Below, piece after piece: positions 1-9,815 of a DNA stretch of 33,817 nucleotides. The stretch is from assembly GCA_903813345.2 (NCBI GenBank), contig CAIIXF020000083.1, positions 1 through 33,817 of the forward strand. The letters are read 5' to 3'. The translations under genes and the position numbers were made by a program. This DNA comes from Owenia fusiformis. Lineage: Eukaryota > Annelida > Polychaeta > Sabellida > Oweniidae. The notes under the pieces are model-generated. The model was not told the origin of the DNA and ran no database searches. It was given only the letters and a program-made list of their open reading frames with translations. Every line of letters begins with the position of its first letter. The stretch's first letter is position 1.

Positions 1-201
1 TGAAAAAAACCGGAGCGAAAATATTGAAAGACGACTGAGAAAAGTGGTGAATTAGTGAAAATCCAAGATTTGACCTAGTTCTTGACCTATGACCTAGATA
101 AAAATTTGACCTAATTTCCCAGAAAGCCAGATACATTCCCTAGTCAACCATGTAGGTTGGATTAAGTAAGATGTTATAGTTGGAGAGAAAATCTGTCAGG
201 A

Positions 202-203
<2 letters not shown>
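1..203. other. Unique AT-rich left flank, no gene seen
   Basis: This is single-copy-looking, AT-rich DNA before the simple repeats begin. I find no open reading frame with recognisable protein features, no RNA gene and no transposon terminus. The only structured element is the TGACCTA motif cluster listed separately. Confidence 0.6.
71..113. promoter_or_regulatory. Cluster of four TGACCTA motifs, two in DR1 arrangement
   Basis: TGACCTA occurs at 71-77, 83-89, 90-96 and 107-113. TGACCT is the complement of the nuclear-receptor half-site AGGTCA. The middle pair is a direct repeat spaced by one base (DR1), the arrangement known to bind RXR, HNF4 and COUP-TF type receptors. No promoter or gene is visible nearby, so this may equally be a degenerate microsatellite: TGACCT-rich tracts are, to my knowledge, common in bivalve intergenic DNA. 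The repeats are seen; a regulatory function is only a possibility. Confidence 0.25.
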
Positions 204-233
<30 letters not shown>

Positions 234-252
234 AAAAAGAAAGAAAGAAAGA
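204..252. repeat. (GAAA)n microsatellite
   Basis: A pure-purine tract made of about eleven GAAA units with one interruption (a run of nine A near 230). It directly abuts the hairpin minisatellite. Long open frames on the minus strand across this stretch are products of the repeat. Confidence 0.9.
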
Positions 253-254
253 GG

Positions 255-535
255 AATAATAAGAAAACAGGCAAAAACAATAGTCTCCAGATTTTTCAAT
301 CTGGAGTCTAATAATAATAATAAGAAAACAGGCAAAAACAATAGACTCCAGATTTTCAATCTGGAGTTTAATAATAAAGAAAACTGGCAAAAGCAATAGA
401 CTCCAGATTTTCATCTGGAGTCTAATAAGAAAACAGGCAAAAACAATAGACTCCAGATTTTCAATCTGGAGTCTAATAATAAAGAAAACAGGCAAAAACA
501 ATAGACTCCAGATTTTCAATCTGGAGTCTAATAAT
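255..535. repeat. Five-copy hairpin minisatellite
   Basis: Five tandem units of about 50-60 bp, each with AAGAAAACAGGCAAAAACAA followed by a palindrome. The palindrome pairs CTCCAGATT with AATCTGGAG around a 3-4 nt loop. Palindromes lie at 285-306, 346-366, 401-420, 451-471 and 506-526. Units differ mostly in the number of AAT triplets between them (0-4); the third has lost one A of the stem. The last unit abuts the large satellite array at 537. The 107-codon open frame on the minus strand here is a by-product of the repeat. Confidence 0.85.
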
Positions 536-536
536 A

Positions 537-3500
537 ATATATGGTCCTGGGCTTACATCCAGAAACTCTTTAGCTGCATAGCCAGTGTAGCTAGCGTAGC
601 CAACGCATGCATGCTCCTAGGGTTACCTCAAGAACCTCTCTAAACGCGTAGGCAGTGCAGCTATCGGGGCCACAGTATGTACAGTATGGTCCTCGGCTTA
701 CATCCAGAACCTCTGTAGCCGCAAAGCCAGTGTAGGTAGCGTAGCCACCGCATGCTTGGCCCTAGGGGTACCTCAAGAACCTCAGTAGCTGTGTAGCCAG
801 TGTTGGTAGCGTAGCATACACACCCATTGACACCGCGTAGCTACCGTAGCCAACGCATGCATGGTCCTAGGGGTACCTCAAGAACCTCTGTAGCTGCGTA
901 GCGAGTGTTGGTAGCGTAGCATACATACCCATTGTACCCGCTTAGTTACCGTAGCCAACACATGCATGCTCCTAGGGTTACCTCAAGAACCTCTGTAGTC
1001 GTGTATCCAGTGCAGCTATCGGGGCCACAGTATGTATGGTCATAGGCTTACATTTAGAACCTCTGTAGCTGCAAAGCCAGTGTAGGTAGCATAGCCACCG
1101 CATGCATGGTCCTAAGGGTACCTCAAGAACCTCTGTAGTCGTGTATCCAGTGCAGCTATCGGGGCCACAGTATGTATGGTCATAGGCTTACATTTAGAAC
1201 CTCTGTAGCTGCAAAGCCAGTGTAGCTACCGTAGCCAATGCATGCATGCTCCTAGGGGTACCATGTATCCAGTGCAGCTATCGGGGCCACAGTATGTATG
1301 GTCCTGGGCTTACATCCAGAACCTCTGTAGCTGTGTAGCCAGTGTTGGTAGCGTAGCATACATACCCATTGTACCCGTGTAGCTACCGAAGCCAACGCAT
1401 GCATGCTCCTAGGGTTACCTCAAGAACCTCTGTAGTCGTGTGTCCAGTGCAGCTATCGGGGCCACAGTATGTATGGTCCTCGGCTTACATCCAGAACCTC
1501 TGCAAGTAGGTAGCGTAGCCACCGCATGCATGGTCCTGGGGGTACCACAAAAACCTCTGTAGCCGCGTATCCAGTGTAGCTATCGTGACCACCGCATGTA
1601 TGCTCCTCGGCTTACCTCCAGAACCTCTCTAGCTGTGTAGCCAGTGTTGGTAGCGTAGCATACATACCCATTGTACCCGCGTAGCTACCGAAGTCAATGC
1701 ATGCATGCTCCTAGGGGTACTTCAAGAACCTCTTTAGCCGCGTAGCCAGTGTAGCTATCGTGACCACCGCATGTATGCTCCTCGGCTTACCTCCAGAACC
1801 TCTCTAGCTGTGTAGCCAGTGTTAATAGCGTAGCATACATACCCATTGTACCCGCGTAGCTACCGAAGTCAAAGCATGCATGCTTCTGGAACCTCATGCT
1901 CAAGAACCTCTGTAGTCGTGTATCCAGTGTAGCTATCGGGGCCACAGTATGTACGGTCCTGGGCTTTCATCCAGAACATCGGTAGCCGCAAAGCCAGGGT
2001 AGCTAGCGTAGCCAACGCATGCATGCTCCTAGGGGTACCTCAAGAACCTCTGTAGCCTCGTAGCCAGTGCAGCTATCGGGGCCACAGTATATATGGTCAT
2101 GGGCTTACATCCAGAACCTCTGCAGCCGCAAAGCCAGGGTAGGTAGCGTAGCCAACGCATACATGCTCCTAGGGGTACCTCAAGAACCTCCGTAGCCGCG
2201 TAGCCAGTGTAGCTATCGTGACCATAGCATATATGCTTCTGGGCTTACCTCAAGAACCTCTGTAGCCGCGTAGCCAGTGTTGGTAGCGTAGCATAAATAC
2301 CCATTGTACCCGCTTCGCTCCCGCTGTGCTCCTAGGGTTATCTCAAGAACCTCTGTAGTCGTGTATCCATTGCAGCTATCGGGGCCACAGTATGTATGGT
2401 CATAGGCTTACATTTAGAACCTCTGATGCTGCAAAGCCAGTGTAGGTAGAATAGCCACCGCATGCATGGTCCTATGGGTACCTCAAGAACCTCTGTAGCT
2501 GCGTAGCCAGTGTAGCTATCGTGACCATCGCATATATGCTTCTGGGCTTAACTCAAGAACCTCTGTAGCCGCGTAGCCAGTGTTGGTAGCGTAGCATACA
2601 TACCCATTGTACCCGCTTCGCTCCCGCTGTGCTCCCAGGGTTACCTCAAGAACCTCTGTAGTCGTGTATCCAGTGTAGCTATCGGGGACACAGTATGTAC
2701 GGACCTGGGCTTACATCCAGAACCTCGGTAGCCGCAAAGCCAGGGTAGCTAGCGTAGCCAACGCATGCATGCTCCTAGAGGTACCTCAAGAACCTCTGTA
2801 GCCTCGTAGCCAGTGCAGCTATCGGGCCTACAGTATGTATGCTCCTGGGCATACATCCAGAACTTCTTTTGCCGCAAATCCAGTGTAGGTAGCGTAGCCA
2901 CCGCATGCATGGTCCTAGGGGTACCTCAAGAACCTCTGCTAGCTATCGGGGACACAGTATGTACGGTCCTGGGCTTACATCCAGAACCTCGGTAGCCGCA
3001 AAGCCAGGGTAGCTAGCGTAGCCAACGCATGCATGCTCCTAGAGGTACCTCAAGAACCTCTGTAGCCTCGTAGCCAGTGCAGCTATCGGGGCCACAGTAT
3101 GTATGGTCCTAGTCTTACATCCAGAACCTCTGTAGCCGCAAAGCCAGTGTAGGTAGAGTAGCCGCCGCATGCATGGGCCTAAGGGTACCTCAAAAACCTC
3201 TGTAGCCGCGTAGCCAGTGCAGCTATCGGGGCCACAGTACGTATGGTCCTGGGCTTACATCCAGAACCTCTGTAGCCGCAAAGCCAGTGTAGGTAGCGTA
3301 GCCACTGCATGCTTGGCCCTAGGGGTACCTCAATAACCTCTCTAGACGCGTAGGCAGTGCAGCTAGCGGGGCCACAGTACGTATGGTCCTGGGCTTACAT
3401 CCAGAACCTCTGTAGCCGCAAAGCCAGTGAAGGTAGCGTAGCCACCGCATGCTTGGCCCTAGGGGTACCTCAAGAACCTCTATAGCCGCGTAGCCAGTGT

Positions 3501-6370
3501 AGCTATCTTGACCATCGCATATATGCTCCTTGGCTTACCTCCAGAACCTCTCTAGCTGCATAGCCAGTGTAGTTAGCTTAGCCAACGCATGCATGCTCCT
3601 AGGGTTACCTCAAGAACCTCTGTAGCCGCGTAGCCAGTGCAGCTATCGGGCCTACAGTATGTATGCTCCTGGGCTTACATCCAGAACTTCTGTAGCCGCA
3701 AATCCAGTGTAGGTAGCGTAGCCACCGCATGCATGGTCATAGGGGTAGCTACCGTAGCCAATGCATGCATGCTCCTAGGGGTACCTCAAGAACCTCTGTA
3801 GCCGTGTAGCTATCGTGACCATCGCATATATGCTTATGGGCTTACGTCAAGAACCTCTGTATCCGCGTAGCCAGTGTTGGTAGCGCAGCATACATACCCA
3901 TTGTACCCGCTTCGCTCCCGCTGTGCTCCTAGGGTTACCTCAAGAACCTCTGTAGTCGTGTATCAAGTGCAGCTATCGAGGCCACAGTATGTATGGTCAT
4001 AGGCTTACATTTAGAACCTCTGATCCTGCAAAGCCAGTGTAGGTAGAATAGCCACCGCATGCATGGTCCTAATGGTACCTCAAGAACCTCTGTAGCCGCG
4101 TAGCCAGTGTTGGTAGCGTAGCATACATACCCATTGTACCCAAGTAACTACCGTAGCCAACGCATGCATTCTCCTAGGGTTACCTCAACAACCTCCGTAG
4201 CCGCGTATCCAGTGCAGCTATCGGGGCCACAGTATGTATGGTCCTAGTCTTACATCCAGAACCTCTGTAGCCGCAAAGCCAGTGTAGGTAGAGTTGCCAC
4301 CGCATGCTTGGCCCTAGGCGTACCTCAAGAACCTCTCTAGACGCGTAGGCAGTGCAGCTAGCGGGGCCACAGTACGTATGGTCCTGGGCTTACATCCAGA
4401 ACCTCTGTAGCCGCAAAGCCAGTGTAGGTAGCGTAGCCACCGCATGCTTGGCACTATGGGTACCTCAAGAACCTCTATAGCCGCGTATCCAGTGTAGCTA
4501 TCTTGACCATCGCATGTATGCTCCTGGGCTTACCTCCAGAACCTCTCTAGCTGCATAGCCAGAGTAGCTAGCTTAGCCAACGCATGCATGCTCCTAGGGT
4601 TACCTCAAGAACCTCTGTAGCCGCGTAGCCAGTGCAGCTATCGGGCCTACAGTATGTATGCTCCTGGGCATACATCCAGAACTTCTTTTGCCGCAAATCC
4701 AGTGTAGGTAGCGTAGCCACCGCATGCATGGTCCTAGGGGTACCTCAAGAACCTCTGTAGCTGTGTAGCTAGTGTTGGTAGTGTAGCATATATACCCATT
4801 GTAACCGCGTAGCTACCGTAGCCAACGCATGCATGCTCCTAGGGGTACCTCAAGAACCTCTGTATCCGCGTAGCCAGTGTAGCTATCGGGGCCACAGTAT
4901 ATATGGTCCTGGGCTTACATCCAGAACCTCGGTAGCCGCAAAGCCAGGGTAGCTAGCGTAGCCAACACATGCATGCTCCTAGGGGTACTTCAAGAACCTC
5001 TGTAGCCGCGAAGCCAGTGTAGCTATCGTGACCATCGCATATATGCTCCTGGGCTTATCTCAAGAACCTCTGTAGCCGCGTAGCCAGTGCAGCTATCGGG
5101 CCCACAGTATGTATGGTCCTGGGCTTACATCCAGAACCTCTGTAGCCGCAAAGCCAGTGTAGGTAGCGTAGCCACCGCATGCATGGTCCTAAGGGTACCT
5201 CAAGAACCTCTGTAGTCGTGTATCCAGTGCAGCTATCGGGGCCACAGTATGTATGGTCATAGGCTTACATTTAGAACCTCTGTAGCTGCAAAGCCAGTGT
5301 AGGTAGCCTAGCCACCGCATGCATGGTCCTAAGGGAACCTCAAGAACCTCTGTAGTCGTGTATCCAGTGCAGCTATCGGGGCCACAGTATGTATGGTCAT
5401 AGGCTTACATTTAGAACCTCTGTAGCTGCAAAGCCAGTGTAGCTACCGTAGCCAATGCATGCATGCTCCTAGGGGTAACATGTATCCAGTGCAGCTATCG
5501 GGGCCACAGTATGTATGGTCCTGGGCTTACATCCAGAACCTCTGTAGCTGTGTAGCCAGTGTTGGAAGCGTAGCATACATACCCATTGTACCCGCGTAGC
5601 TACCGAAGCCAATGCATGCATGCTCCTAGGGTTACCTCAAGAACCTCTGTAGTCGTGTGTCCAGTGCAGCTATCGGGGCCACAGTATGTATGGTCCTGGG
5701 CTTACATGCAGAACCTCTGCAAGTTAGTAGCGTAGCCACCGCATGCATGGTCCTGGGGGTACCACAAAAACCTCTGTAGCCGCGTAGCCAGTGTAGCTAT
5801 CGTGACCACCGCATGTATGCTCCTCGGCTTACCTCCAGAACCTCTCTAGCTGTGTAGCCAGTGTTGGTAGCGTAGCATACATACCCATTGTACCCGCGTA
5901 GCTACCGAAGTCAACGCATGCATGCTTCTAGAACCTTATGCTCAAGAACCTCTGTAGTCGTGTATCCAGTTTAGCTATCGGGGCCACAGTATGTACGGTC
6001 CTGGGCTTACATTTAGAACCTCTATAGCTGCAAAGCCAGTGTAGCTACCGTAGCCAACGCATGCATGCTCCTAGGGCTGTAGGGGTACCATGTATCCAGT
6101 GCAGCTATCGGGGCCACAGTATGTATGGTCATGGTCTTACATTTAGCACCTCTTTAGCCGCAAAGCCAGTGTAGGTAGCACCGCATGCATTGTCCTAGGG
6201 GTACCTCAAGAACCTCTGTAGCCGCGTAGCCAGTGGAGCTGTCGTGACCACCGCATGTATGTTCCTACATACATCCAGAACCTCTTTAGCTGCAAAGCCA
6301 GTGTAGCTACCGTAGCCAACGCATGCATGCTCCTTGGGTTACCTCAAGAATCTCTGTAGACGCGTATCCA
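537..6370. repeat. Satellite array, segment 1 (70/105-bp monomers)
   Basis: This is tandem DNA built of diverged 70-bp monomers. Most monomers begin ATGGTCCT or ATGCTCCT and contain AGAACCTCTGTAGC and a GCCAGTG core. One class reads CTTACATCC then CCGCAAAG. A second reads GGTACCTCAAG then CGCGTAG, followed by AGCTATCGGGGCCACAGTAT. They often alternate as a 140-bp dimer. A third form of 105 bp has GTTGGTAGCGTAGCATACAT and CCCATTGTACCCGC inserted before the end. Monomers meet at the self-complementary GCATGCATGC. The block 990-1700 recurs at 5207-5917 with constant offset 4217. Short open frames in the array are chance readings, since 70 is not a multiple of three. The segment ends mid-monomer where the retrotransposon begins. 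Confidence 0.95.
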
Positions 6371-6881
6371 CCTTTAGCTTCTGCCTTTATTATTGTAACA
6401 TCACTGTTTTTGAGATTCAGAAGTTCTGAGCAACGAAGTAAACCGAAGAATGCTATCGACATGGCTGAGCAGAACATTAATTGATCCACGTTGACAAAAT
6501 TGTGAGCTTGTACCACTTTACATAAAATATCTGCTGTTATAGCTGATTTTTGATTGGTATTATCCTGTTCCATCAATACTGCCTTTAATGCACGTTTGAT
6601 TCTAAAAGAGTGATTAATGTTCAGGTCAAAACCATGTTCTATGTGAAGGGAACGCACAGCATATAAGTAGTTAAGAATTGTACCATGTCGTAAACCTTTT
6701 TCGTAGCAAAACGTAACAAAAAGTAGTAGTGTTTCATCTTCAGTTGGGAGGTAATTTAAACCAAACTTATTGCAAAATTCCATAAACGCTTTTTGGCCTG
6801 ACGAGTATGTCTTAACTGTGTTTGGACGTAAACCCTTCCTAACCAGTATTTCTGACTTAATGGTCAATTCTTCCAAAGAAC
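6307..6881 (-). pseudogene. Tyrosine recombinase, truncated and fused to satellite
   Basis: This is the N-terminal half of the element's tyrosine recombinase, which in intact copies inserts circular cDNA into the genome. Counting from the TTG at 6876, residues 1-100 form a SAM-like DNA-binding domain (TVKTYSSGQKAFMEFC, LHIEHGF). Residues 130-165 start the catalytic domain, with box-I arginine R148 in FFGLLRCSELLNLKNSDV. At about residue 168 (position 6371) the sequence becomes satellite, and the last 19 or so codons to the stop are satellite-derived. The box-II HxxR and the nucleophilic tyrosine are absent, so the protein cannot catalyse strand exchange. The upstream end coincides with a good splice acceptor and there is no ATG start, so it was probably a 3' exon. 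Confidence 0.8.
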
Positions 6882-7155
6882 CTATTAAAATAAAGAAAAT
6901 ATGTACACATTATGATAATAGATTGATGGTTTTCAATAAATACATAGTTGCGGCATATATACTGTTTAATTATTATGATCACTTCTACTTGTAAGGTTAC
7001 CTCGTAAATCACATTTTAAGAAATACAAATAACTTCAATGAATCAATGAAGCATATATACAATTATATCCACGGTAGGCTTCATCCCTTTCATTTACAGT
7101 TCTAATGATTAATACAAATGCTCTTAATAAAATAGCCGCAATGTGGCAGGCTCAC
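6882..7155 (-). other. Candidate spliceosomal intron joining RT-RNase H to recombinase
   Basis: On the minus strand, a donor-like TTCAGT|GTGAGC lies at 7156/7155 near the end of the RT-RNase H frame. A pyrimidine-rich acceptor, TTTCTTTATTTTAATAG|G, lies at 6882/6881 immediately before the recombinase frame. Removing these 274 nt joins the two frames in phase with no stop codon. The interior is AT-rich with no coding signature, and the recombinase frame has no ATG of its own near its start. Sites, phase and composition are seen directly; splicing is inferred. Spliceosomal introns have been reported in DIRS1-like elements, as I recall. Confidence 0.5.
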
Positions 7156-8800
7156 ACTGAACAGCTGCTGATGGATTCACTAAACTGTAAAACCTGTCCA
7201 TTTGGTTCCGACTAAGTGAATCGGAAATTGAATTGGAACAACCTGGAACATGTTCGCATCTACACTCGCATTGGTTAATTGCGCAATAGAAAAATAGTGC
7301 TCGCACGAGGGCCATTATATGTTTGTCTCTGCTAGTCCCCTTATTGATTACGTGCACTATCGCCATGTTATCGCAACGCAGCGTTATTCGTTTTTGAGTT
7401 AATTGTGCGCCCCACGTTGCGATTGCAACAACGATCGCGTAGAGTTCTTTCCATGCTATCGCTCGTTGCATCTCCGACTGGCTGAAGTTTCCCTTGATCC
7501 ACTGTCCATTGTAATATGCGCCATATTTCGTATTGGAAGCATCTGTAAACAATTCCAGTTTCTCTCTCGCGGACCAATGGTCCTCGTAGAATAGTGATTT
7601 TCCATTCCAAGTTGGCAAGTACTGTAACCACCATTCGATGTCTGATCTGAAACATGAATTCAGTTTGATTCTGTAGTGCAGATATTTTACAGAGCATGAC
7701 AAGTCTATCATGCGCCGCAAGAAGGTTCTCCCCGATCGAACTACCCGACATATGAAGTTAAGCTTTCCCACGAGGGATAAGACCTCTCTTTTAGATGCAC
7801 TAGACCTATACCTCCATCTTTTTAACTCCGTGAAAATATCGTGAAGTCGTTCTTCGGATATACGTATTTCCATATCTGCCGAATCTATTTCCATCCCTAA
7901 GAACTCTAAACATGTGGTGGGACGGATGGTTTTCTTAGCATTGCATTTGAACCCTACTTTATCACACGTACTTAGCATTACGTTCATATTATCAAGACAA
8001 ATATTTGTTTCAGCAGGACCGCACGTGAAGTAATCATCAAGATAGTGAATACAATTTGAAGCTCCATTGCGCAACATGATGAACTGCAGAATATCCGCGA
8101 AGTCAGAAAAGATTTTTGGCGAACTTCGAGATCCGAATGGGATCACCGTATCTACGAAATAAACGGTTATTTGTTTGTCGGTGTCATCATTTATCATGTC
8201 CCATGTTGTTCCTAACAATTCCCAATCTTCCTTTCTCACAGGTATATGTTTAAACGCGTCTTGAAGGTCGATTTTCGTCATCAAACTATTACGTCCATTA
8301 CGTTTAACTAATGATATGGCGTCGTCTACTGAAATGTATGAACACGAGTATTCATCTTTGGATATGTATTCGTTAATGGATTCGCCCGGTGGCCAAGATA
8401 AATCGTGAATTATTCTGTACTTAACAGGTTCCGAGCGCTTCTTGATATAGGCGCCCATCGGTGATCCGACGAAGTTTGCGAGAGGTTTCGAAATAAAAGG
8501 ACCAGATTTACGTCCTATATGCACATCCTTTAATATACTGGCCTCCACGGCTTCACCGTGTACTTTAGTAGATTTCCAATTTGGATGAATCCTGGGTGCC
8601 CTGGGCCCATAGTAACCTAAATTAACTCCAAATTCGGTGTCGTGTAAGATCCGTTGAACTAGTTCCTGATCTGGGTGTGATTTTAAAGATAACTTTAGGT
8701 AGTTAAGGTTTAGGGGATTATATGGATTTATTTCCATTTGACTTTCCACAGTCACATTTGGAGAATGGCAACTGCGTAATTTTGCAGTTTTTGCATACAT
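7124..8800 (-). CDS. Reverse transcriptase-RNase H of DIRS/Ngaro element
   Basis: This protein would copy element RNA into DNA and degrade the RNA strand. The start chosen is the first ATG (8800); a second at 8737 (MEINPYNPLN) is just as plausible, and the frame is open to at least 8836. Numbering from 8836, the RT domain covers about 70-330. It has catalytic D190 in TKIDLQDAFKHIPV, the VIPFGSRSSPKIF motif at 231-243 and the YLDD box at 265-268 (YLDDYFTCGP, typical of DIRS-type RTs). RNase H covers about 425-545, with D432 (FTDAS), E464 (KELYAI), D489 (RCDNMA) and D539 (NSISDSLSR), a complete acidic set. No methyltransferase domain follows, unlike classical DIRS1. The frame overlaps the end of gag in the +1 frame. 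The last 10 codons may be removed by the predicted intron that would fuse this frame to the recombinase. Confidence 0.88.
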   Translation of the reverse strand: MYAKTAKLRSCHSPNVTVESQMEINPYNPLNLNYLKLSLKSHPDQELVQRILHDTEFGVNLGYYGPRAPRIHPNWKSTKVHGEAVEASILKDVHIGRKSGPFISKPLANFVGSPMGAYIKKRSEPVKYRIIHDLSWPPGESINEYISKDEYSCSYISVDDAISLVKRNGRNSLMTKIDLQDAFKHIPVRKEDWELLGTTWDMINDDTDKQITVYFVDTVIPFGSRSSPKIFSDFADILQFIMLRNGASNCIHYLDDYFTCGPAETNICLDNMNVMLSTCDKVGFKCNAKKTIRPTTCLEFLGMEIDSADMEIRISEERLHDIFTELKRWRYRSSASKREVLSLVGKLNFICRVVRSGRTFLRRMIDLSCSVKYLHYRIKLNSCFRSDIEWWLQYLPTWNGKSLFYEDHWSAREKLELFTDASNTKYGAYYNGQWIKGNFSQSEMQRAIAWKELYAIVVAIATWGAQLTQKRITLRCDNMAIVHVINKGTSRDKHIMALVRALFFYCAINQCECRCEHVPGCSNSISDSLSRNQMDRFYSLVNPSAAVQCEPATLRLFY

Positions 8801-9815
8801 GCTTTCGGAAACAGCGTGCTCCAAAGTTACATTCACCGTTTTGGAACTTATGACAGATTTCTCCCGATTTGCCCGCAGCTTTCTCCGACGTCTGATTCGC
8901 TTCCATCTTGTTGGTCTCGGGAAATGTACAATCGGCTACAAGGTGATCTCCCTTACATCTGTAGCACGACGATCTGTTAGTATGTTTAACTGCAGATGCA
9001 TCAAGATTGGTTGTATACAGAAACGTATCAATACATCCAAATTTATGGGATTTAGTTGATCCCAATTTCATTCGAAATTTCACGTCGTAAGTGTATACCG
9101 CTGACCATACGAATTTTTTATCACAGTCTTGGATGTGAGATGTATAGTTCCTAAGGTCTGTATAATCCCCCGGAGAATGTTCCATAACTATCTGTTCATA
9201 AACATTCCAAGCAGAAAGCCATGCCATGAACGAATTGATATATGATTGTTTGTGTTTTTTACGAATTTTCAGTTCTCCGTTGTCTGAACACAGTATTTGG
9301 TTGCCGTCCTGTATAATATCTATCGACTGATTGTATAAGTTCACGGGTAATAAATCAACCATGTTGGTGTACTCACCAGATATAATATTTTTCACAACCT
9401 TTTGAGATACGCCAACTGGACTACCATTGTATGAAGCTTGGGTTTGTAAACTTTCAGCGGGTGTAGATTGATTTGACGATTGTGTTGGTTTTGGTCGATG
9501 AATGTCGCTAGAACTGAACGTGGCCTCAATTTTTGAGATGGCTCTTGTAAGATCTTCCTGACCTTTTTGTAAAGATGCTGTTGTTAAAGCCAATGACGAT
9601 ATTTGCGTGCTTAACTGCATGATAGCTCCCATCCAGGGTTCTGGGCGTGGCGCTTCGTCGTCCATTTTGTTATCCACAGACGCCACGTCATCATCATATT
9701 CAGAATATTCCGCTTTGAGAACGTTACATTTCGGCCCGTATGGTCCTTCATGTCCCCTAGTAGGGTTATTACATTTGCTACAAAAATTTTGTTCACTATG
9801 CCCCGCCTCTGACGG
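8718..9815 (-). CDS. Gag-like zinc-finger protein of DIRS/Ngaro element (5' incomplete)
   Basis: Probable structural and nucleic-acid-binding protein of the element. The frame is open for 365 codons from just after a TAG at 9816-9818. The first ATG is at 9665, but the part upstream of it is also protein-like. Numbering from 9815, residues 12-30 form a CX2CX6HX7C zinc motif (FCSKC...GHEGPYGPKC), a pattern I associate with Gag proteins of invertebrate elements of this kind. A Ser/Gln-rich coiled-coil-like stretch follows (about 62-98), then a W-rich conserved-looking region (about 193-250, FMAWLSAWNVYEQIV). Next is a CX2CX3HX4C knuckle (284-296) and a CX7CX5CX3H finger (321-339). With no ATG before residue 51, the true first exon may lie beyond the fragment edge. 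The 3' end overlaps the RT frame, which is in the +1 frame. The family call is by motif only. Confidence 0.7.
   Translation of the reverse strand, partial: PSEAGHSEQNFCSKCNNPTRGHEGPYGPKCNVLKAEYSEYDDDVASVDNKMDDEAPRPEPWMGAIMQLSTQISSLALTTASLQKGQEDLTRAISKIEATFSSSDIHRPKPTQSSNQSTPAESLQTQASYNGSPVGVSQKVVKNIISGEYTNMVDLLPVNLYNQSIDIIQDGNQILCSDNGELKIRKKHKQSYINSFMAWLSAWNVYEQIVMEHSPGDYTDLRNYTSHIQDCDKKFVWSAVYTYDVKFRMKLGSTKSHKFGCIDTFLYTTNLDASAVKHTNRSSCYRCKGDHLVADCTFPETNKMEANQTSEKAAGKSGEICHKFQNGECNFGARCFRKHVCKNCKITQLPFSKCDCGKSNGNKSI

Noticed and set aside
196-519. 107-codon minus-strand frame near the left end
   Set aside because: It is a translation of the (GAAA)n tract and the hairpin minisatellite; hydrophobic low-complexity repeats only.
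937-1010. Telomere-like sequence (TAGGGTTA in CTAGGGTTACCTC)
   Set aside because: The 8-base match occurs once per monomer in one variant class and never as tandem TTAGGG, so it is coincidental.
537-6370. CRISPR array
   Set aside because: Units are contiguous diverged 70-bp monomers without unique spacers, next to eukaryotic retroelements.
7368-7751. 127-codon minus-strand frame inside the RT-RNase H region, and plus-strand frames at 7403-7594 and 8799-9059
   Set aside because: They are antiphase readings of the RT-RNase H and gag genes, which carry recognisable catalytic and zinc-binding residues in their own frames.
9611-9796. Separate small protein upstream of gag on the minus strand
   Set aside because: It overlaps the gag frame in another phase. 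The gag phase there encodes a CCHC zinc motif, so this is a shadow.
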